Positions 15,621 through 24,102 are shown, numbered from the stretch's first letter. The stretch is 64,000 nucleotides of DNA from Mycobacterium sp. 852002-51163_SCH5372311 (GCF_001667115.1 NZ_LZIJ01000188.1:1-64000); one strand, 5' to 3'. The notes: generated by a model not told the origin, from the letters alone. A program made the numbers and translations.

Positions 15621-16370
15621 TCAAAATTGTTTGTGCGGCACGTCGGTCACCAGGCCGCCGTCCATGATGAACTCGCTGCCCGTGGCGTACGACGACTCGT
15701 CGCTGGCCAGGAATACGACGAATGTCGACACTTCCCGCGACTCGGCCGGACGGCCGAGCGGGATGGTGACCATGTCGTCGGGCAGGTGAGCGGTCATCGG
15801 GGTGCGGATGAAGCCGGGGTGCAGCGAATTGACCCGAATGTTCAACGGCGCCAACTCCAAAGCCGCCGACTTCGTCACACCGCGTACCGCCCACTTGGAC
15901 GCGACGTAGGGGTGCACAGCCGGGGCGCCGCGCAGTCCCTCGATCGACGAGACGTTGATGATCGAGCCGCCCCCGGCTTCCGTCATCGGGTCGACGGCTA
16001 CCCGCATGCCCAGGAACGTCCCGGTGAGGTTGACGTCGATCACCTTCTGCCACTTGGCCATATCGAATTTCCGCACCTGGCCGAGCGCGACGATTCCGGC
16101 GTTGTTGACCAGCACGTCGAGCTTTCCGAATTCGCCGGTCGCGGTCGCGGCGGCGGCTTCCCACTGGTCGAGTTGCGTGACGTCGAGGTGTACATAACGT
16201 GCGGCCTCACCGATTTCGTCGGCAAGCGCCTTACCCTCCTCGTCGAGGATGTCGCCGATCACCACCTTTGCGCCTTCGTCCACCAGCATCCGTGCATGCG
16301 AAGCACCCATCCCGCGCGCACCACCGCTGATGAGCGCGACCTTGCCCGCTACCCGTCCCACGTTTCCCAC
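15621..16370 (-). CDS. SDR oxidoreductase, FabG3/hydroxysteroid dehydrogenase-like
   Basis: A 249-residue SDR with SGGARGMGASHARMLVDEGA at the cofactor site, NNAG, the catalytic segment NVSSIEG with YVASK, and the C-terminus SSYATGSEFIMDGG. Whole stretches (GDILDEEGKA, ARYVHLDVTQ, ASDESSY) match my memory of M. tuberculosis FabG3 (Rv2002), a 20-beta-hydroxysteroid dehydrogenase. A sterol or keto-lipid substrate is therefore plausible, though this is a paralogue. A GTG at 16370 is used as start, with AAGGGACC upstream; a second in-frame GTG is 9 bases downstream. It is the middle gene of the operon 17476 to 14264. Confidence 0.93.
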   Translation of the reverse strand: MGNVGRVAGKVALISGGARGMGASHARMLVDEGAKVVIGDILDEEGKALADEIGEAARYVHLDVTQLDQWEAAAATATGEFGKLDVLVNNAGIVALGQVRKFDMAKWQKVIDVNLTGTFLGMRVAVDPMTEAGGGSIINVSSIEGLRGAPAVHPYVASKWAVRGVTKSAALELAPLNIRVNSLHPGFIRTPMTAHLPDDMVTIPLGRPAESREVSTFVVFLASDESSYATGSEFIMDGGLVTDVPHKQF

Positions 16371-16387
16371 AGATTGGTCCCTTCGGT

Positions 16388-17476
16388 TTAGTTGGTCACC
16401 AAAGCATTTGGCGTGTACAGGCCCTTACCGGTGACCAGCGGCAGGTCGAGTGTCGTCCTGATGCCCGGCGGCGCGGCGATCACCGCGGGGATGGCGTTGA
16501 CGACTCGCCCGGCAGCGCCGAGGATCGCGGCGTAATTGTGGTCGCCGTTGCGACTGCTCGGCACGATGTCCACGGCATAGGACGGCTCGCCGGTGATCTC
16601 GATGCGATACGAGCCGCCGCCGGCGGCCGGTTGCCGCCAGTCGGGTCGCAGGTCGGGACGCAGTCGGGTGATGTGCTCGACGATAATTGCCGGGTGGCCG
16701 TCGACCATGCCGCGGATCTCGAACTGCAGCACGGCCTGGGTTCCCTTGGCCACGTGTCCCACCGCGATGTCGAAGTCCTCGGGTGCCGGCTCGCGCTGGT
16801 ATGACTCGGTGATCTGGTCGACTCGGATGCCGAGGCCGGCTGCCAGCTGACGGATCGCGGTACCCCAGGCGATGCTGAGCACGCCCGGCTGCAGCAGCAT
16901 CGGCACTTCGTCGAGTGGCCGCGCGAACCCCATGTAGTACATGACTTCCGCGCCGTCATAGCTGGCGTAGTCGTGGATTTCCATGCAGCGTACCTGCTCG
17001 ATGCGCTGGCAGGTGCCGGCCAGCGCTAACGGCAACAGGTCGTTGACGAACCCCGGATCCACACCGCTGATGAAGATGCTTGAATTACCCTGCCGCGCAG
17101 CGTCTTCCACTCGGTTGATGTACTTGTCGGGCATGACACCCCAGGGGTATTGCAGCAGCCCGGGTGCGGATCCCACGACGTTGCAGCCGGCGGCCAGGAT
17201 ACGCATCACGTCGGCCATGGCGTCGGGCAGCCGGGTGTCGCCCATGGCGCAGTAGACGACACAGTCGGGCTCGGCCGCCAGCAGGGCGTCGAGGTCGGCG
17301 ACGGCGGTGACACCCGTGTGGACATCGACGCCGGCGAGCACCCCGGCGTCACGGCCCACCTTCTCCGGCGACGACACGCACAACCCGGTCAGCTCGAACT
17401 GCGGATTGGTGATGAGCTCGGTCAATGCCATCCGGCCGACATTTCCGGTGCCGACATGGGCGACGCGGATCGCCAT
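16388..17476 (-). CDS. DapB-like NAD(P)-dependent dehydrogenase
   Basis: A 362-residue protein with an N-terminal Rossmann domain (RVAHVGTGNVGRMALTELI) and a C-terminal domain of the dihydrodipicolinate-reductase superfamily, of the group annotated as 2,4-diaminopentanoate or amine dehydrogenases. Visible landmarks are GCNVVGSAPGLLQYPWGVMP and SIFISGVDPGFVNDLLPLAL. Mycobacterial genomes hold many paralogues of this group with unknown substrates. It is the first gene of the operon with the FabG3-like SDR (17-bp gap) and the GlcD-like oxidase. Its promoter must lie in the 127-bp divergent gap shared with the hydrolase at 17604. Confidence 0.92.
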   Translation of the reverse strand: MAIRVAHVGTGNVGRMALTELITNPQFELTGLCVSSPEKVGRDAGVLAGVDVHTGVTAVADLDALLAAEPDCVVYCAMGDTRLPDAMADVMRILAAGCNVVGSAPGLLQYPWGVMPDKYINRVEDAARQGNSSIFISGVDPGFVNDLLPLALAGTCQRIEQVRCMEIHDYASYDGAEVMYYMGFARPLDEVPMLLQPGVLSIAWGTAIRQLAAGLGIRVDQITESYQREPAPEDFDIAVGHVAKGTQAVLQFEIRGMVDGHPAIIVEHITRLRPDLRPDWRQPAAGGGSYRIEITGEPSYAVDIVPSSRNGDHNYAAILGAAGRVVNAIPAVIAAPPGIRTTLDLPLVTGKGLYTPNALVTN

Positions 17477-17603
17477 GAGAGTCCTTTCGTCCCCGGCCTG
17501 AACAGCCCCGAAAACTTTCTAGACAGTAGTCCACATTTTTTACGGCGCCTTACCGGGCTCGATTTATCACGCCGAGCCGTAACCGGGCACAATTGGAACC
17601 TTG

Positions 17604-18503
17604 ATGGCACAGCGGGAGGATGTCCAGTTCACATCGGGTGGCGACCTGATCAGCGCCTGGCTGTACCGGCCCGCAGATCGCGAGGACAACGTGCCGCTGC
17701 TGGTGATGGCCCACGGCCTGGGCGCGGTGCGCACCATGCGCCTGGATGCCTACGCCGAACGCTTCAGCTCGGCCGGCTACGCCTGCCTGGTGTTCGACTA
17801 CCGAAACTTCGGTGACAGCGGGGGTCGGACGCGCCAGCTGCTCGACATCGACATGCAGCTGGCGGACTGGGCTGCGGCCGTCTCGTATGCCCGCACCCTG
17901 GCCGGCGTCGACCACTCCCGGATCGGCTTGTGGGGTACGTCGTTCGTGGGCGGGCACGTGATCGCGTCGGCATCCCGGCTGCCGGGGATAGCCGCCGTTG
18001 TCGCGCAGTGCCCGTTTACCGACGGCATCGCGTCCATCCGCGCGGTGAATCCGCTGACCGCGGCTCGCATCACTGCGCGGGCGGTGCGCGACCTCGTCGC
18101 TGCGCGGCTGGGCAGACCTCCGGTCATGATCCCGACGGCGGGCGAACCCGGCGAGGTGGCATTGATGACCGCCCCCGACGCATACGCCGGCTACCTGAGG
18201 CTGGTCCCCGACGGTGTGGAGCTGCGCAACGAGGTCGCGGCGCGTATCGGCATCAAGATCCTCACATACCGCCCGGGCCGCAGCGCCAAGAAAATCGCCT
18301 GCCCGATCCTGTTCTGCGTGTGCGAAACCGATTCGGTGGCTCCGGCCGGGCCCACGCTGCGCTACGCCGCCAAGGCGCCCCGCGGCGAGGTGAAGACGTA
18401 TCCCGAAGGGCACTTCGCCATCTATGTCGACGACGCGTTCGAACGAGCCGTCGCCGACCAGCTCGCCTTCCTCGACAGGCATTTGCAGCCCGCGAGCCGG
18501 TAG
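17604..18503 (+). CDS. alpha/beta hydrolase (dienelactone hydrolase/peptidase-like)
   Basis: A 299-residue alpha/beta hydrolase. Landmarks are VMAHGLGAVRTMRLDAY (oxyanion region), FDYRNFGDSGG, the nucleophile segment LWGTSFVGGH with Ser113, a late CETDSVAPAG probably holding the acid residue, and EGHFAIY with the histidine. The elbow reads G-T-S-F-V rather than the usual G-x-S-x-G, a change at the last position. No signal peptide, so cytoplasmic. The ATG at 17604 is preferred to the overlapping TTG three bases upstream. It is divergent from the DapB-like operon and 107 bp upstream of the PE gene. Confidence 0.92.
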   Translation: MAQREDVQFTSGGDLISAWLYRPADREDNVPLLVMAHGLGAVRTMRLDAYAERFSSAGYACLVFDYRNFGDSGGRTRQLLDIDMQLADWAAAVSYARTLAGVDHSRIGLWGTSFVGGHVIASASRLPGIAAVVAQCPFTDGIASIRAVNPLTAARITARAVRDLVAARLGRPPVMIPTAGEPGEVALMTAPDAYAGYLRLVPDGVELRNEVAARIGIKILTYRPGRSAKKIACPILFCVCETDSVAPAGPTLRYAAKAPRGEVKTYPEGHFAIYVDDAFERAVADQLAFLDRHLQPASR

Positions 18504-18556
18504 CCGGATCGAGTTGGGGGAAACGCCGAACTTCGCGTCAGCACCCCTTTATGCTC

Positions 18557-18600
18557 TGTCCGTACTTCGAGGGGTCCCGTACTTCGAGGGTCCGTACTGG
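18557..18600 (+). repeat. short tandem repeat ahead of the PE gene
   Basis: Two full units (GTCCGTACTTCGAGGGG, then TCCCGTACTTCGAGGG) and a third partial one (TCCGTACTGG) in tandem, ending 10 bp before the PE start codon. They form most of its 5' region and could be operator sites or a replication-slippage product. Confidence 0.6.
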
Positions 18601-18610
18601 GAAGGACAGG

Positions 18611-20143
18611 ATGTCGTACGTGTTCACCGCCCCGGAGATGTTGGCGAAAACGGCTGGGGACGTAAAAGACATCGGTTCGGCGATAAGCACGGCCAGCGCG
18701 AACGCAGCGGTCCCGACCACCGCTTTAGTCCCGGCGGCCGAGGACGAAGTCTCGGCGGCTATCGCAAAGCTCTTCGGCGCGTACGGCGAGGAATACCAGG
18801 CACTCGTCGCACAGGCTGAGGCGTTCCACGCCCAGTTCACCCAGACGCTGGCCGCCGCGGGCACCGCCTATACAGAAGCGGAAGCCGGCAACGCCGCGCT
18901 GATGGCAGGGGCTTCCAGTGCCCAAACTGCCCCGAATGTCCTGAGCGCCCTCACCACGCCATTCCAGTCGCTGTTGGGGCCGACGTCCGTCGGCACCGGA
19001 GGGTCCAACGGGATCGTCGCGCTGAATTCGGTCGCCAAGGCGACGTCCGCAGACCCGCTGGTTGCGTTGATCATGGGCGGCACCTTCAACCCGACGCCCG
19101 ATCCCGGTTATGTGACGAACGTTTTCAACTCGTACATTCAGCCCAACCCACTCTTCGCCGGCGCCACCCCGCAAGGCCTGTTCACGCCCGAGCAGTTCTG
19201 GCCATTTTCACCGAACCTCGGCAATCTCACATTCGGCCAGTCGGTCACCCAGGGCGTCACCCTGCTGGACGACGCGCTGAGAGGTCCCACCGGGGTGCTC
19301 ACGCAAGGCAACAGCGCCGTCGTCTTCGGATACTCGCAAAGCGCCACCATCGCCACCAACGAGATCAGAGCCCTGATGGCGGCGGGCTCGCCGTATCAGG
19401 GCCAGCTGTCCTTCGTGATGATCGGCGATCCCAACAACCCCGTCGGCGGCATCCTCGAGCGTTTTCCCGGCTTCTACATCCCGTTCCTGGATGTGCCCTT
19501 CAACGGTGCCACCCCGCCGAATTCCCCGTACCCGACCAGCATTTACACGATCCAGTACGACGGCGTCGCCAACGCCCCGCAATACCCGCTCAATCCCGTG
19601 TCGGACCTCAACGCCGTCATGGGCTACTTCTATCTGCACCACACCTATCCCGATCTGACGGCCGCTCAGGTTGCCAACGCGGTGCAGTTGCCGACCTCGC
19701 CCGGTTACACCGGTAGCACCGACTACTACATGTTTCTGACGCAGGACCTGCCGCTGGTGCAGCCGATTCGTTCAATTCCCGTACTGGGCGACCCCATCGC
19801 CGACATCTTTCAGCCCGATCTGCGGGTGCTGGTCGACTTGGGCTACGGCGACTACGGGCCGGGCCTGAACTACGCCAACGTTCCGACGCCGGCCAGTTTG
19901 CTGTCGGTCCCCAACCCGTTCACTGTCCTCCCCGACCTCGCCATCGGAGCCGTGCAGGGGCCGCAAGCCGCCCTGGTCGATCTCGGGTTGTTGCCACAGT
20001 CGGCGTTGCCGACCGCGTACCCCTACCTCCCGTCGCTGGATCCGGGCCTGAACTTCTTCCTGGGCCAGCCGAGCGTGACGGGCCTATCGCTGCTCAGTGG
20101 CGCCGCAGGCGACGTATTGGAACTGATTCCGCCGATCACATGA
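18611..20143 (+). CDS. PE-family protein with PE-PPE serine-hydrolase domain (PE3/PE4-like)
   Basis: A 510-residue protein. Residues 1-100 are a PE domain: MSYVFTAPEMLAKTAGDVKD at the start, TALVPAAEDEVSAAIAKLF, and the YxxxD/E-type export signal region near FGAYGEEYQALV and FTQTLAAAGTAYTEAEAGNA. The remainder is a PE-PPE (PF08237) cutinase-like alpha/beta hydrolase domain with nucleophile elbow VVFGYSQSATIA. PE proteins leave through an ESX type VII system and act at the cell envelope; PE-PPE domains hydrolyse esters. AAGGACAGG precedes the ATG. It corresponds to the PE3/PE4 pair (Rv0159c/Rv0160c), of which only one copy is present here. Confidence 0.94.
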   Translation: MSYVFTAPEMLAKTAGDVKDIGSAISTASANAAVPTTALVPAAEDEVSAAIAKLFGAYGEEYQALVAQAEAFHAQFTQTLAAAGTAYTEAEAGNAALMAGASSAQTAPNVLSALTTPFQSLLGPTSVGTGGSNGIVALNSVAKATSADPLVALIMGGTFNPTPDPGYVTNVFNSYIQPNPLFAGATPQGLFTPEQFWPFSPNLGNLTFGQSVTQGVTLLDDALRGPTGVLTQGNSAVVFGYSQSATIATNEIRALMAAGSPYQGQLSFVMIGDPNNPVGGILERFPGFYIPFLDVPFNGATPPNSPYPTSIYTIQYDGVANAPQYPLNPVSDLNAVMGYFYLHHTYPDLTAAQVANAVQLPTSPGYTGSTDYYMFLTQDLPLVQPIRSIPVLGDPIADIFQPDLRVLVDLGYGDYGPGLNYANVPTPASLLSVPNPFTVLPDLAIGAVQGPQAALVDLGLLPQSALPTAYPYLPSLDPGLNFFLGQPSVTGLSLLSGAAGDVLELIPPIT

Positions 20144-20243
20144 CCCGGCCTGGCGCCGATAGCGCCGGCGCCATCACATTTCAAACCGCAACATGCCCTG
20201 TTTCTCGGTACTGGAGTGGTTGGTGTGACGAGGCGCCACCGCC

Positions 20244-20867
20244 TTACCGCCCCAGCGGCGAATTTTTGCGGATCGACTCGTCGCGAATCAGCCCTCGCAG
20301 CAGTGCGGTGCTGAATTCGGCGGCGATTTCCTTGGCGGTGCGCCGTCCGCTCGGCCGCAGCCACCGGTAGCTGCCCAGCGTCATGCCGATGTAGCCCAGC
20401 GCTACCACATGCGAATCGCACTCGTAGAACTCGCCACTGGCGATCCCGCGGTCGATCAGGCCGTGCACGTGCTCGTAGACCTGAGCTTCCTTTTCCCGCA
20501 CCTCGGCTACCTGTTCGGTGGTGAACCACTCGGTGATGTAGGGCTGTTCCTGGAAGTACACCGCGGCCCGTTCCGGATTAATGGCGATCCCGGTAAGCAG
20601 CCGGACGGTGTACTGGTAGAGCGCTTCGCGGGCCGACCAGGAGGGATCGTCGTGCACAGCGGCCAGGGTGCCCTCGGCGGCCTGCCGGTAGATGTCGAAG
20701 AGGATCAGCGACTTGCTGGCGTAGTAGTGGTAGACGGTCGCTTTGTTCAGTCCGATCACGTCGGCCACATCGTCCATCCGGGTGCCGTGATAGCCACGGG
20801 CCGCGAACAGCTTGGTGGCAACAGCCAGCAGCTCTTCGCGGCGCGTGAGCCCGTTCTCGGATGGCAT
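20244..20867 (-). CDS. TetR-family regulator, Rv0158-like
   Basis: A 207-residue TetR regulator. The helix-turn-helix is RMDDVADVIGLNKATVYHYY followed by ASKSLILFDIYRQA. The C-terminal domain (ALYQYTVRLLTGIAINPERA, YITEWFTTEQ) resembles the KstR2/TetR_C groups that sense acyl-CoA-type ligands, though this is weak. The ATG at 20867 gives MPSENGLTRREELL; a longer frame to 20930 adds unlike sequence. It is convergent with the PE gene and divergent from the small ORF at 21059, matching the gene order of Rv0157A-Rv0158-PE3/4 in M. tuberculosis. Confidence 0.92.
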   Translation of the reverse strand: MPSENGLTRREELLAVATKLFAARGYHGTRMDDVADVIGLNKATVYHYYASKSLILFDIYRQAAEGTLAAVHDDPSWSAREALYQYTVRLLTGIAINPERAAVYFQEQPYITEWFTTEQVAEVREKEAQVYEHVHGLIDRGIASGEFYECDSHVVALGYIGMTLGSYRWLRPSGRRTAKEIAAEFSTALLRGLIRDESIRKNSPLGR

Positions 20868-21058
20868 CTCAACTCTCTTCGTCGCTGCCCGGGAGCGCCG
20901 GACGCAGGTCCGGTTAGGGAAAGTTATCAATCAACTGGTTGGACAGTCTAAGCAAGGCCACTATGCCTGTCGCACGGACACGCATGCGACTAGACTTCTG
21001 TCACGAGCTAGGTCGCGAGCCGATGGTGTGTGGATGCATGTGGGAGAGGTGGGGCTGA

Positions 21059-21184
21059 ATGGATCCGAATCCGGACTACGACGTGAGCGACGAGATCGAG
21101 TTCTTCTTCAGGTACCTCACCTGGGGGCTGCGGGGGGTCGAAGACGGCAACGGATACCCGCCACCTGCGTACCCGCCCGTCTAA
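21059..21184 (+). CDS. small conserved protein, Rv0157A-like (41 aa)
   Basis: A 41-codon ORF beginning MDPNPDYDVSDEIEFFFRYL, continuing TWGLRGVEDG, and ending in a proline-rich tail PPPAYPPV with TAA at 21182-21184. A strong ribosome site GGGAGAGG lies about 8 bases upstream. The gene is followed by a hairpin terminator, so it looks like a complete transcription unit. The position between Rv0158 and pntB matches the annotated small gene Rv0157A. The acidic N-terminus, aromatic core (FFFRYLTW) and Pro/Tyr tail suggest a peptide that binds a partner protein or the membrane surface; no function is known to me. Confidence 0.78.
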   Translation: MDPNPDYDVSDEIEFFFRYLTWGLRGVEDGNGYPPPAYPPV

Positions 21185-21198
21185 CCAGCTGCGAGCAC

Positions 21199-21234
21199 CC
21201 CGACCGACGCCCGACGGACGTCGGTCGGGTTTAT
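21199..21234 (+). terminator. hairpin terminator after the small ORF
   Basis: Perfect 11-bp stem, CCCGACCGACG at 21199-21209 and CGTCGGTCGGG at 21219-21229, with a 9-base loop and then TTTAT. It ends where the pntB stop codon (21231-21233) begins, so it may serve both convergent genes. Confidence 0.75.
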
Positions 21235-22655
21235 AGCGCCTTGAGTTCCTCTGCCACCTCGGTCACCGATTTCTTGGCATCCCCGAACAGCATCGTCGTC
21301 CCGTCCGCGTAGAACAGCGGATTGTCGATGCCGGCGAATCCCGAGTTCATCGACCTTTTGAGCACGATCACCGACTTCGACTTGTCCACGTTGAGGATCG
21401 GCATGCCGTAGATCGGGCTGGACGCTTCGTTGCGGGCCGCCGGGTTGGTGACGTCGTTGGCGCCGATGACGATGGTGACGTCGGTGCGGGCGAACTCGTC
21501 GTTGATGTCGTCCATGTCCTTCATGGCGTCGTAGTCGACTTCGGCCTCGGCCAGCAGCACGTTCATGTGACCGGGCATCCGGCCGGCGACAGGGTGGATC
21601 GCGTATTTGACCGGGACGCCCTTGTCTTCCAGCAAGCCGGCCAGGTCTTTGACGGCGTGCTGGGCCTGCGCGACGGCCAAGCCGTAGCCCGGCACCACGA
21701 TCACCTGGTTGGCGTAGGCCATCTGAATCGCGGCATCGGCGGCCGAGGTGGATTTGACGTGCTTGTCGCCGCCGCCATCGGCGCTGGGGGCCACGCCACC
21801 GCCGCCGAAACCGCCGGCGACGATCGCGGGGATGGACCGGTTCATCGCCTTGGCCATCAGGTTGGTCAGGATCGAACCCGACGCGCCGACGATCATGCCG
21901 GCCACGATCATCGCCGTGTTGTTCAGCGCCAGTCCCGCCGCTGCGGCCGACAACCCGGTCATCGCGTTGAGCAGCGAGATCACCACCGGCATGTCGGCAC
22001 CGCCGATCGGCAGCACCACCATCAAACCCAGCACTCCGGCGGCAGCCAACAGGCCGATCATCCACCACAGTGATGCTCCGCCGCTACCGGGCTGGGCGTG
22101 CACTCCGACCACCACCGCGGCCGCGATCGCAGCGGCCAACAGGAGTAGGTTGACCGGCTGCTGTAGCTTGCCCAGGCCGATCGGCCGGCCGGAGATGATC
22201 TCCTGCAGCTTGCCGAAGGCGATGATCGATCCCCAGAACGAGATCGACCCGATGATCGCGGCGAACAACGACGCCACCACGATGTGCACCGTCGGCTCCT
22301 CGTGGTGCCGGAAGGCCGAAAACCCGTCAGTCTCCATGAATTCCGCAAGCGAGATGAGCGCGACGGTTCCACCGCCGACGCCGTTGAAGAACGCCACCAG
22401 CTGCGGCATGGCGGTCATCTTGGTCCACCGCGCCGGCGGCACGCCGAGCACGACCCCGAGCACCAGGCCGGCGATGATCAGCCACCACTGGCCGGTGTGC
22501 CGGATCTTGATCAGGGTCGCCGTCACGGCCAGGGCCATCCCCACCGCCGCGATCAAGTTGCCACGCACCGCAGTCTTGGGCCCGGTCAGGCCCATCAACC
22601 CGTAGATGAACAGCGCGAAGGAGATGACGTACAGCCCGATTACCAAGTAGTTCAT
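21231..22655 (-). CDS. pntB: NAD(P) transhydrogenase subunit beta
   Basis: A 474-residue membrane subunit of proton-translocating transhydrogenase, which couples proton entry to hydride transfer from NADH to NADP+. The N-terminal two thirds hold about eight hydrophobic segments (for example VIGLYVISFALFIYGLMGL and WWMIGLLAAAGVLGLMVVLP). The C-terminal NADP-binding domain has IVVPGYGLAVAQAQHAVKDL, YAIHPVAGRMPGHMNVLLAE and VIGANDVTNPAA. The ATG overlaps the pntAb stop by 4 bp (ATGA). The three genes pntAa-pntAb-pntB run on the minus strand in standard order and supply NADPH for lipid and redox metabolism. Confidence 0.97.
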   Translation of the reverse strand: MNYLVIGLYVISFALFIYGLMGLTGPKTAVRGNLIAAVGMALAVTATLIKIRHTGQWWLIIAGLVLGVVLGVPPARWTKMTAMPQLVAFFNGVGGGTVALISLAEFMETDGFSAFRHHEEPTVHIVVASLFAAIIGSISFWGSIIAFGKLQEIISGRPIGLGKLQQPVNLLLLAAAIAAAVVVGVHAQPGSGGASLWWMIGLLAAAGVLGLMVVLPIGGADMPVVISLLNAMTGLSAAAAGLALNNTAMIVAGMIVGASGSILTNLMAKAMNRSIPAIVAGGFGGGGVAPSADGGGDKHVKSTSAADAAIQMAYANQVIVVPGYGLAVAQAQHAVKDLAGLLEDKGVPVKYAIHPVAGRMPGHMNVLLAEAEVDYDAMKDMDDINDEFARTDVTIVIGANDVTNPAARNEASSPIYGMPILNVDKSKSVIVLKRSMNSGFAGIDNPLFYADGTTMLFGDAKKSVTEVAEELKAL

Positions 22656-22999
22656 TTGGCCACCGGCGCTTCCGCTTTCTCGGCCTCAACGGCCGGGGCC
22701 TTCTTTTTGCCCTTGAACATGCCCAGCATCCGGTCGGTCACTATGAACCCGCCGATCACGTTCAGGGTCCCGAACACCACCGCGACGAACAGGATGATCT
22801 GCACGGCCAGCGACGGGTGCTCCACCTCTCCGAACACCACCAGCGCCCCGAGCACGACGATGCCGTGGATGGCGTTGGTGCCCGACATCAGCGGGGTGTG
22901 CAGGGTGTTGGGGACCTTGGAGATCACCGCGAACCCGACGAACCCGGACAAGACCAGGATGGCCAGGTTGGACAGCAGTTCGTCATACATGCCGTGCAT
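22652..22999 (-). CDS. pntAb: NAD(P) transhydrogenase subunit alpha, membrane part
   Basis: A 115-residue membrane protein with three hydrophobic stretches: LAILVLSGFVGFAVISKV, AIHGIVVLGALVVFG and LAVQIILFVAVVFGTLNVIG. It includes the conserved VPNTLHTPLMSGTNAIHGI segment. It is the split membrane portion of the alpha subunit, as in other actinobacteria. The ATG at 22999 (MHGMYDELL) shares one base with the pntAa stop (TGATG), so the start is fixed by coupling; a longer frame to 23029 is unlikely. A charged, alanine-rich C-terminal tail (KGKKKAPAVEAEKAEAP) faces the cytoplasm. Confidence 0.95.
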   Translation of the reverse strand: MHGMYDELLSNLAILVLSGFVGFAVISKVPNTLHTPLMSGTNAIHGIVVLGALVVFGEVEHPSLAVQIILFVAVVFGTLNVIGGFIVTDRMLGMFKGKKKAPAVEAEKAEAPVAK

Positions 23000-24102
23000 C
23001 AAGAGTCCTCTCGATCGCGCGTGACACACGATTCCGCGACGACTTCGTCGTCGAAATCGGGAGCCAGCTTGCCGTCCTTGATCAACAGGTCGAGCAGCGC
23101 GGTGATGTTCTTGCTGTAGAGCTCGCTGGCGTGCTCGGGCATCGTCGCCGGTAGGTTCAGTGGGGCGGCGATGGTTACGTCATGTTTGACGATCGTCTGC
23201 CCGGGCTCGGTGAGCTCGCAGTTGCCGCCGGTCTCGCCGGCCAGATCCACCACCACGCTGCCGGGCTTCATGGCCTGCACCGCGGCGGCGGTCACCAGCC
23301 GGGGCGCCGGGCGGCCCGGGACCAAAGCCGTGGTGATCACCACGTCGAACCCACTGATCGCTTCTTCCAGTGCCTTCTGCTGCTGCGCGCGTTCCTCGTC
23401 GGTCAGCTCACGGGCGTAGCCGCCCTCACCGGCAGCATCGATGCCGATATCCAGCCACTGTGCCCCCACCGAACGCACCTGGTCGGCCACCTCGGGGCGC
23501 ACGTCGTAGCCGGTGGTTCGCGCACCCAGCCGTTTGGCCGTCGCCAGCGCCTGCAGGCCGGCGACACCGACCCCGAGCACCAGCACGGTGGCCGGCTTGA
23601 CCGTGCCCGCCGCCGTGGTCAGCATCGGGAAGAACCGAGTCGACTCCGAGGCCGCGAGCAGCACGGCCTTGTATCCGGCCACGTTGGCTTGCGACGACAA
23701 TGCATCCATCACCTGCGCGCGCGAAATCCGCGGGATGGCCTCGAGCGCAAATGCCTGCACACCGGCCTTCTTCAATGCACCGATCGAGTTCTCGGCGTCG
23801 CGCGGCGCCAGGAAGCCGATCAGCGTCTGACCGCTGCGCAACTTGCCGACCTCCTCGGCAGTCGGCGGCGCGACCTTCACCACCACATCGGCGCCCCACG
23901 CGTCGCCGATGCTGGCACCGGCCTGCGAGTAGAGCTCGTCGGGCAGCAGCGCGCGTTCTCCGGCGCCGGACTCGACCACCACCGCCACACCACTGTTCAC
24001 CAGCGACGCGACCGCCTTTGGTACCAGCGCAACGCGCCGCTCGTCAGGTCCGGACTCGACGACCACCCCAACCTTCACGAGCCCTGTCTGCGCATCTGTC
24101 AT
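22999..24102 (-). CDS. pntAa: NAD(P) transhydrogenase subunit alpha, soluble NAD domain
   Basis: A 367-residue NAD(H)-binding subunit, related to alanine dehydrogenase. It has KVGVVVESGPDERRVALVPK at the N-terminus and the Rossmann segment VLVLGVGVAGLQALATAKRL with TTGYDVRPEVADQV. The mobile-loop and C-terminal portion include VITTALVPGRPAPRLVT and GSVVVDLAGETGGNCE. The ATG at 24102 opens the pntAa-Ab-B operon. The promoter is in the 78-bp gap after the DUF1348 gene, or the operon could be read through from it. Confidence 0.96.
   Translation of the reverse strand: MTDAQTGLVKVGVVVESGPDERRVALVPKAVASLVNSGVAVVVESGAGERALLPDELYSQAGASIGDAWGADVVVKVAPPTAEEVGKLRSGQTLIGFLAPRDAENSIGALKKAGVQAFALEAIPRISRAQVMDALSSQANVAGYKAVLLAASESTRFFPMLTTAAGTVKPATVLVLGVGVAGLQALATAKRLGARTTGYDVRPEVADQVRSVGAQWLDIGIDAAGEGGYARELTDEERAQQQKALEEAISGFDVVITTALVPGRPAPRLVTAAAVQAMKPGSVVVDLAGETGGNCELTEPGQTIVKHDVTIAAPLNLPATMPEHASELYSKNITALLDLLIKDGKLAPDFDDEVVAESCVTRDREDS

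Noticed and set aside
17930..18610. In-frame upstream extension of the PE gene
   Set aside because: It overlaps the alpha/beta hydrolase in another frame. The PE domain begins exactly at the ATG at 18611, which has a ribosome site.
20932..20941. Short dyad CAAC-TG-GTTG upstream of the Rv0158-like TetR
   Set aside because: The arms are only 4 bp and do not extend, so it is too weak to call an operator without conservation data.
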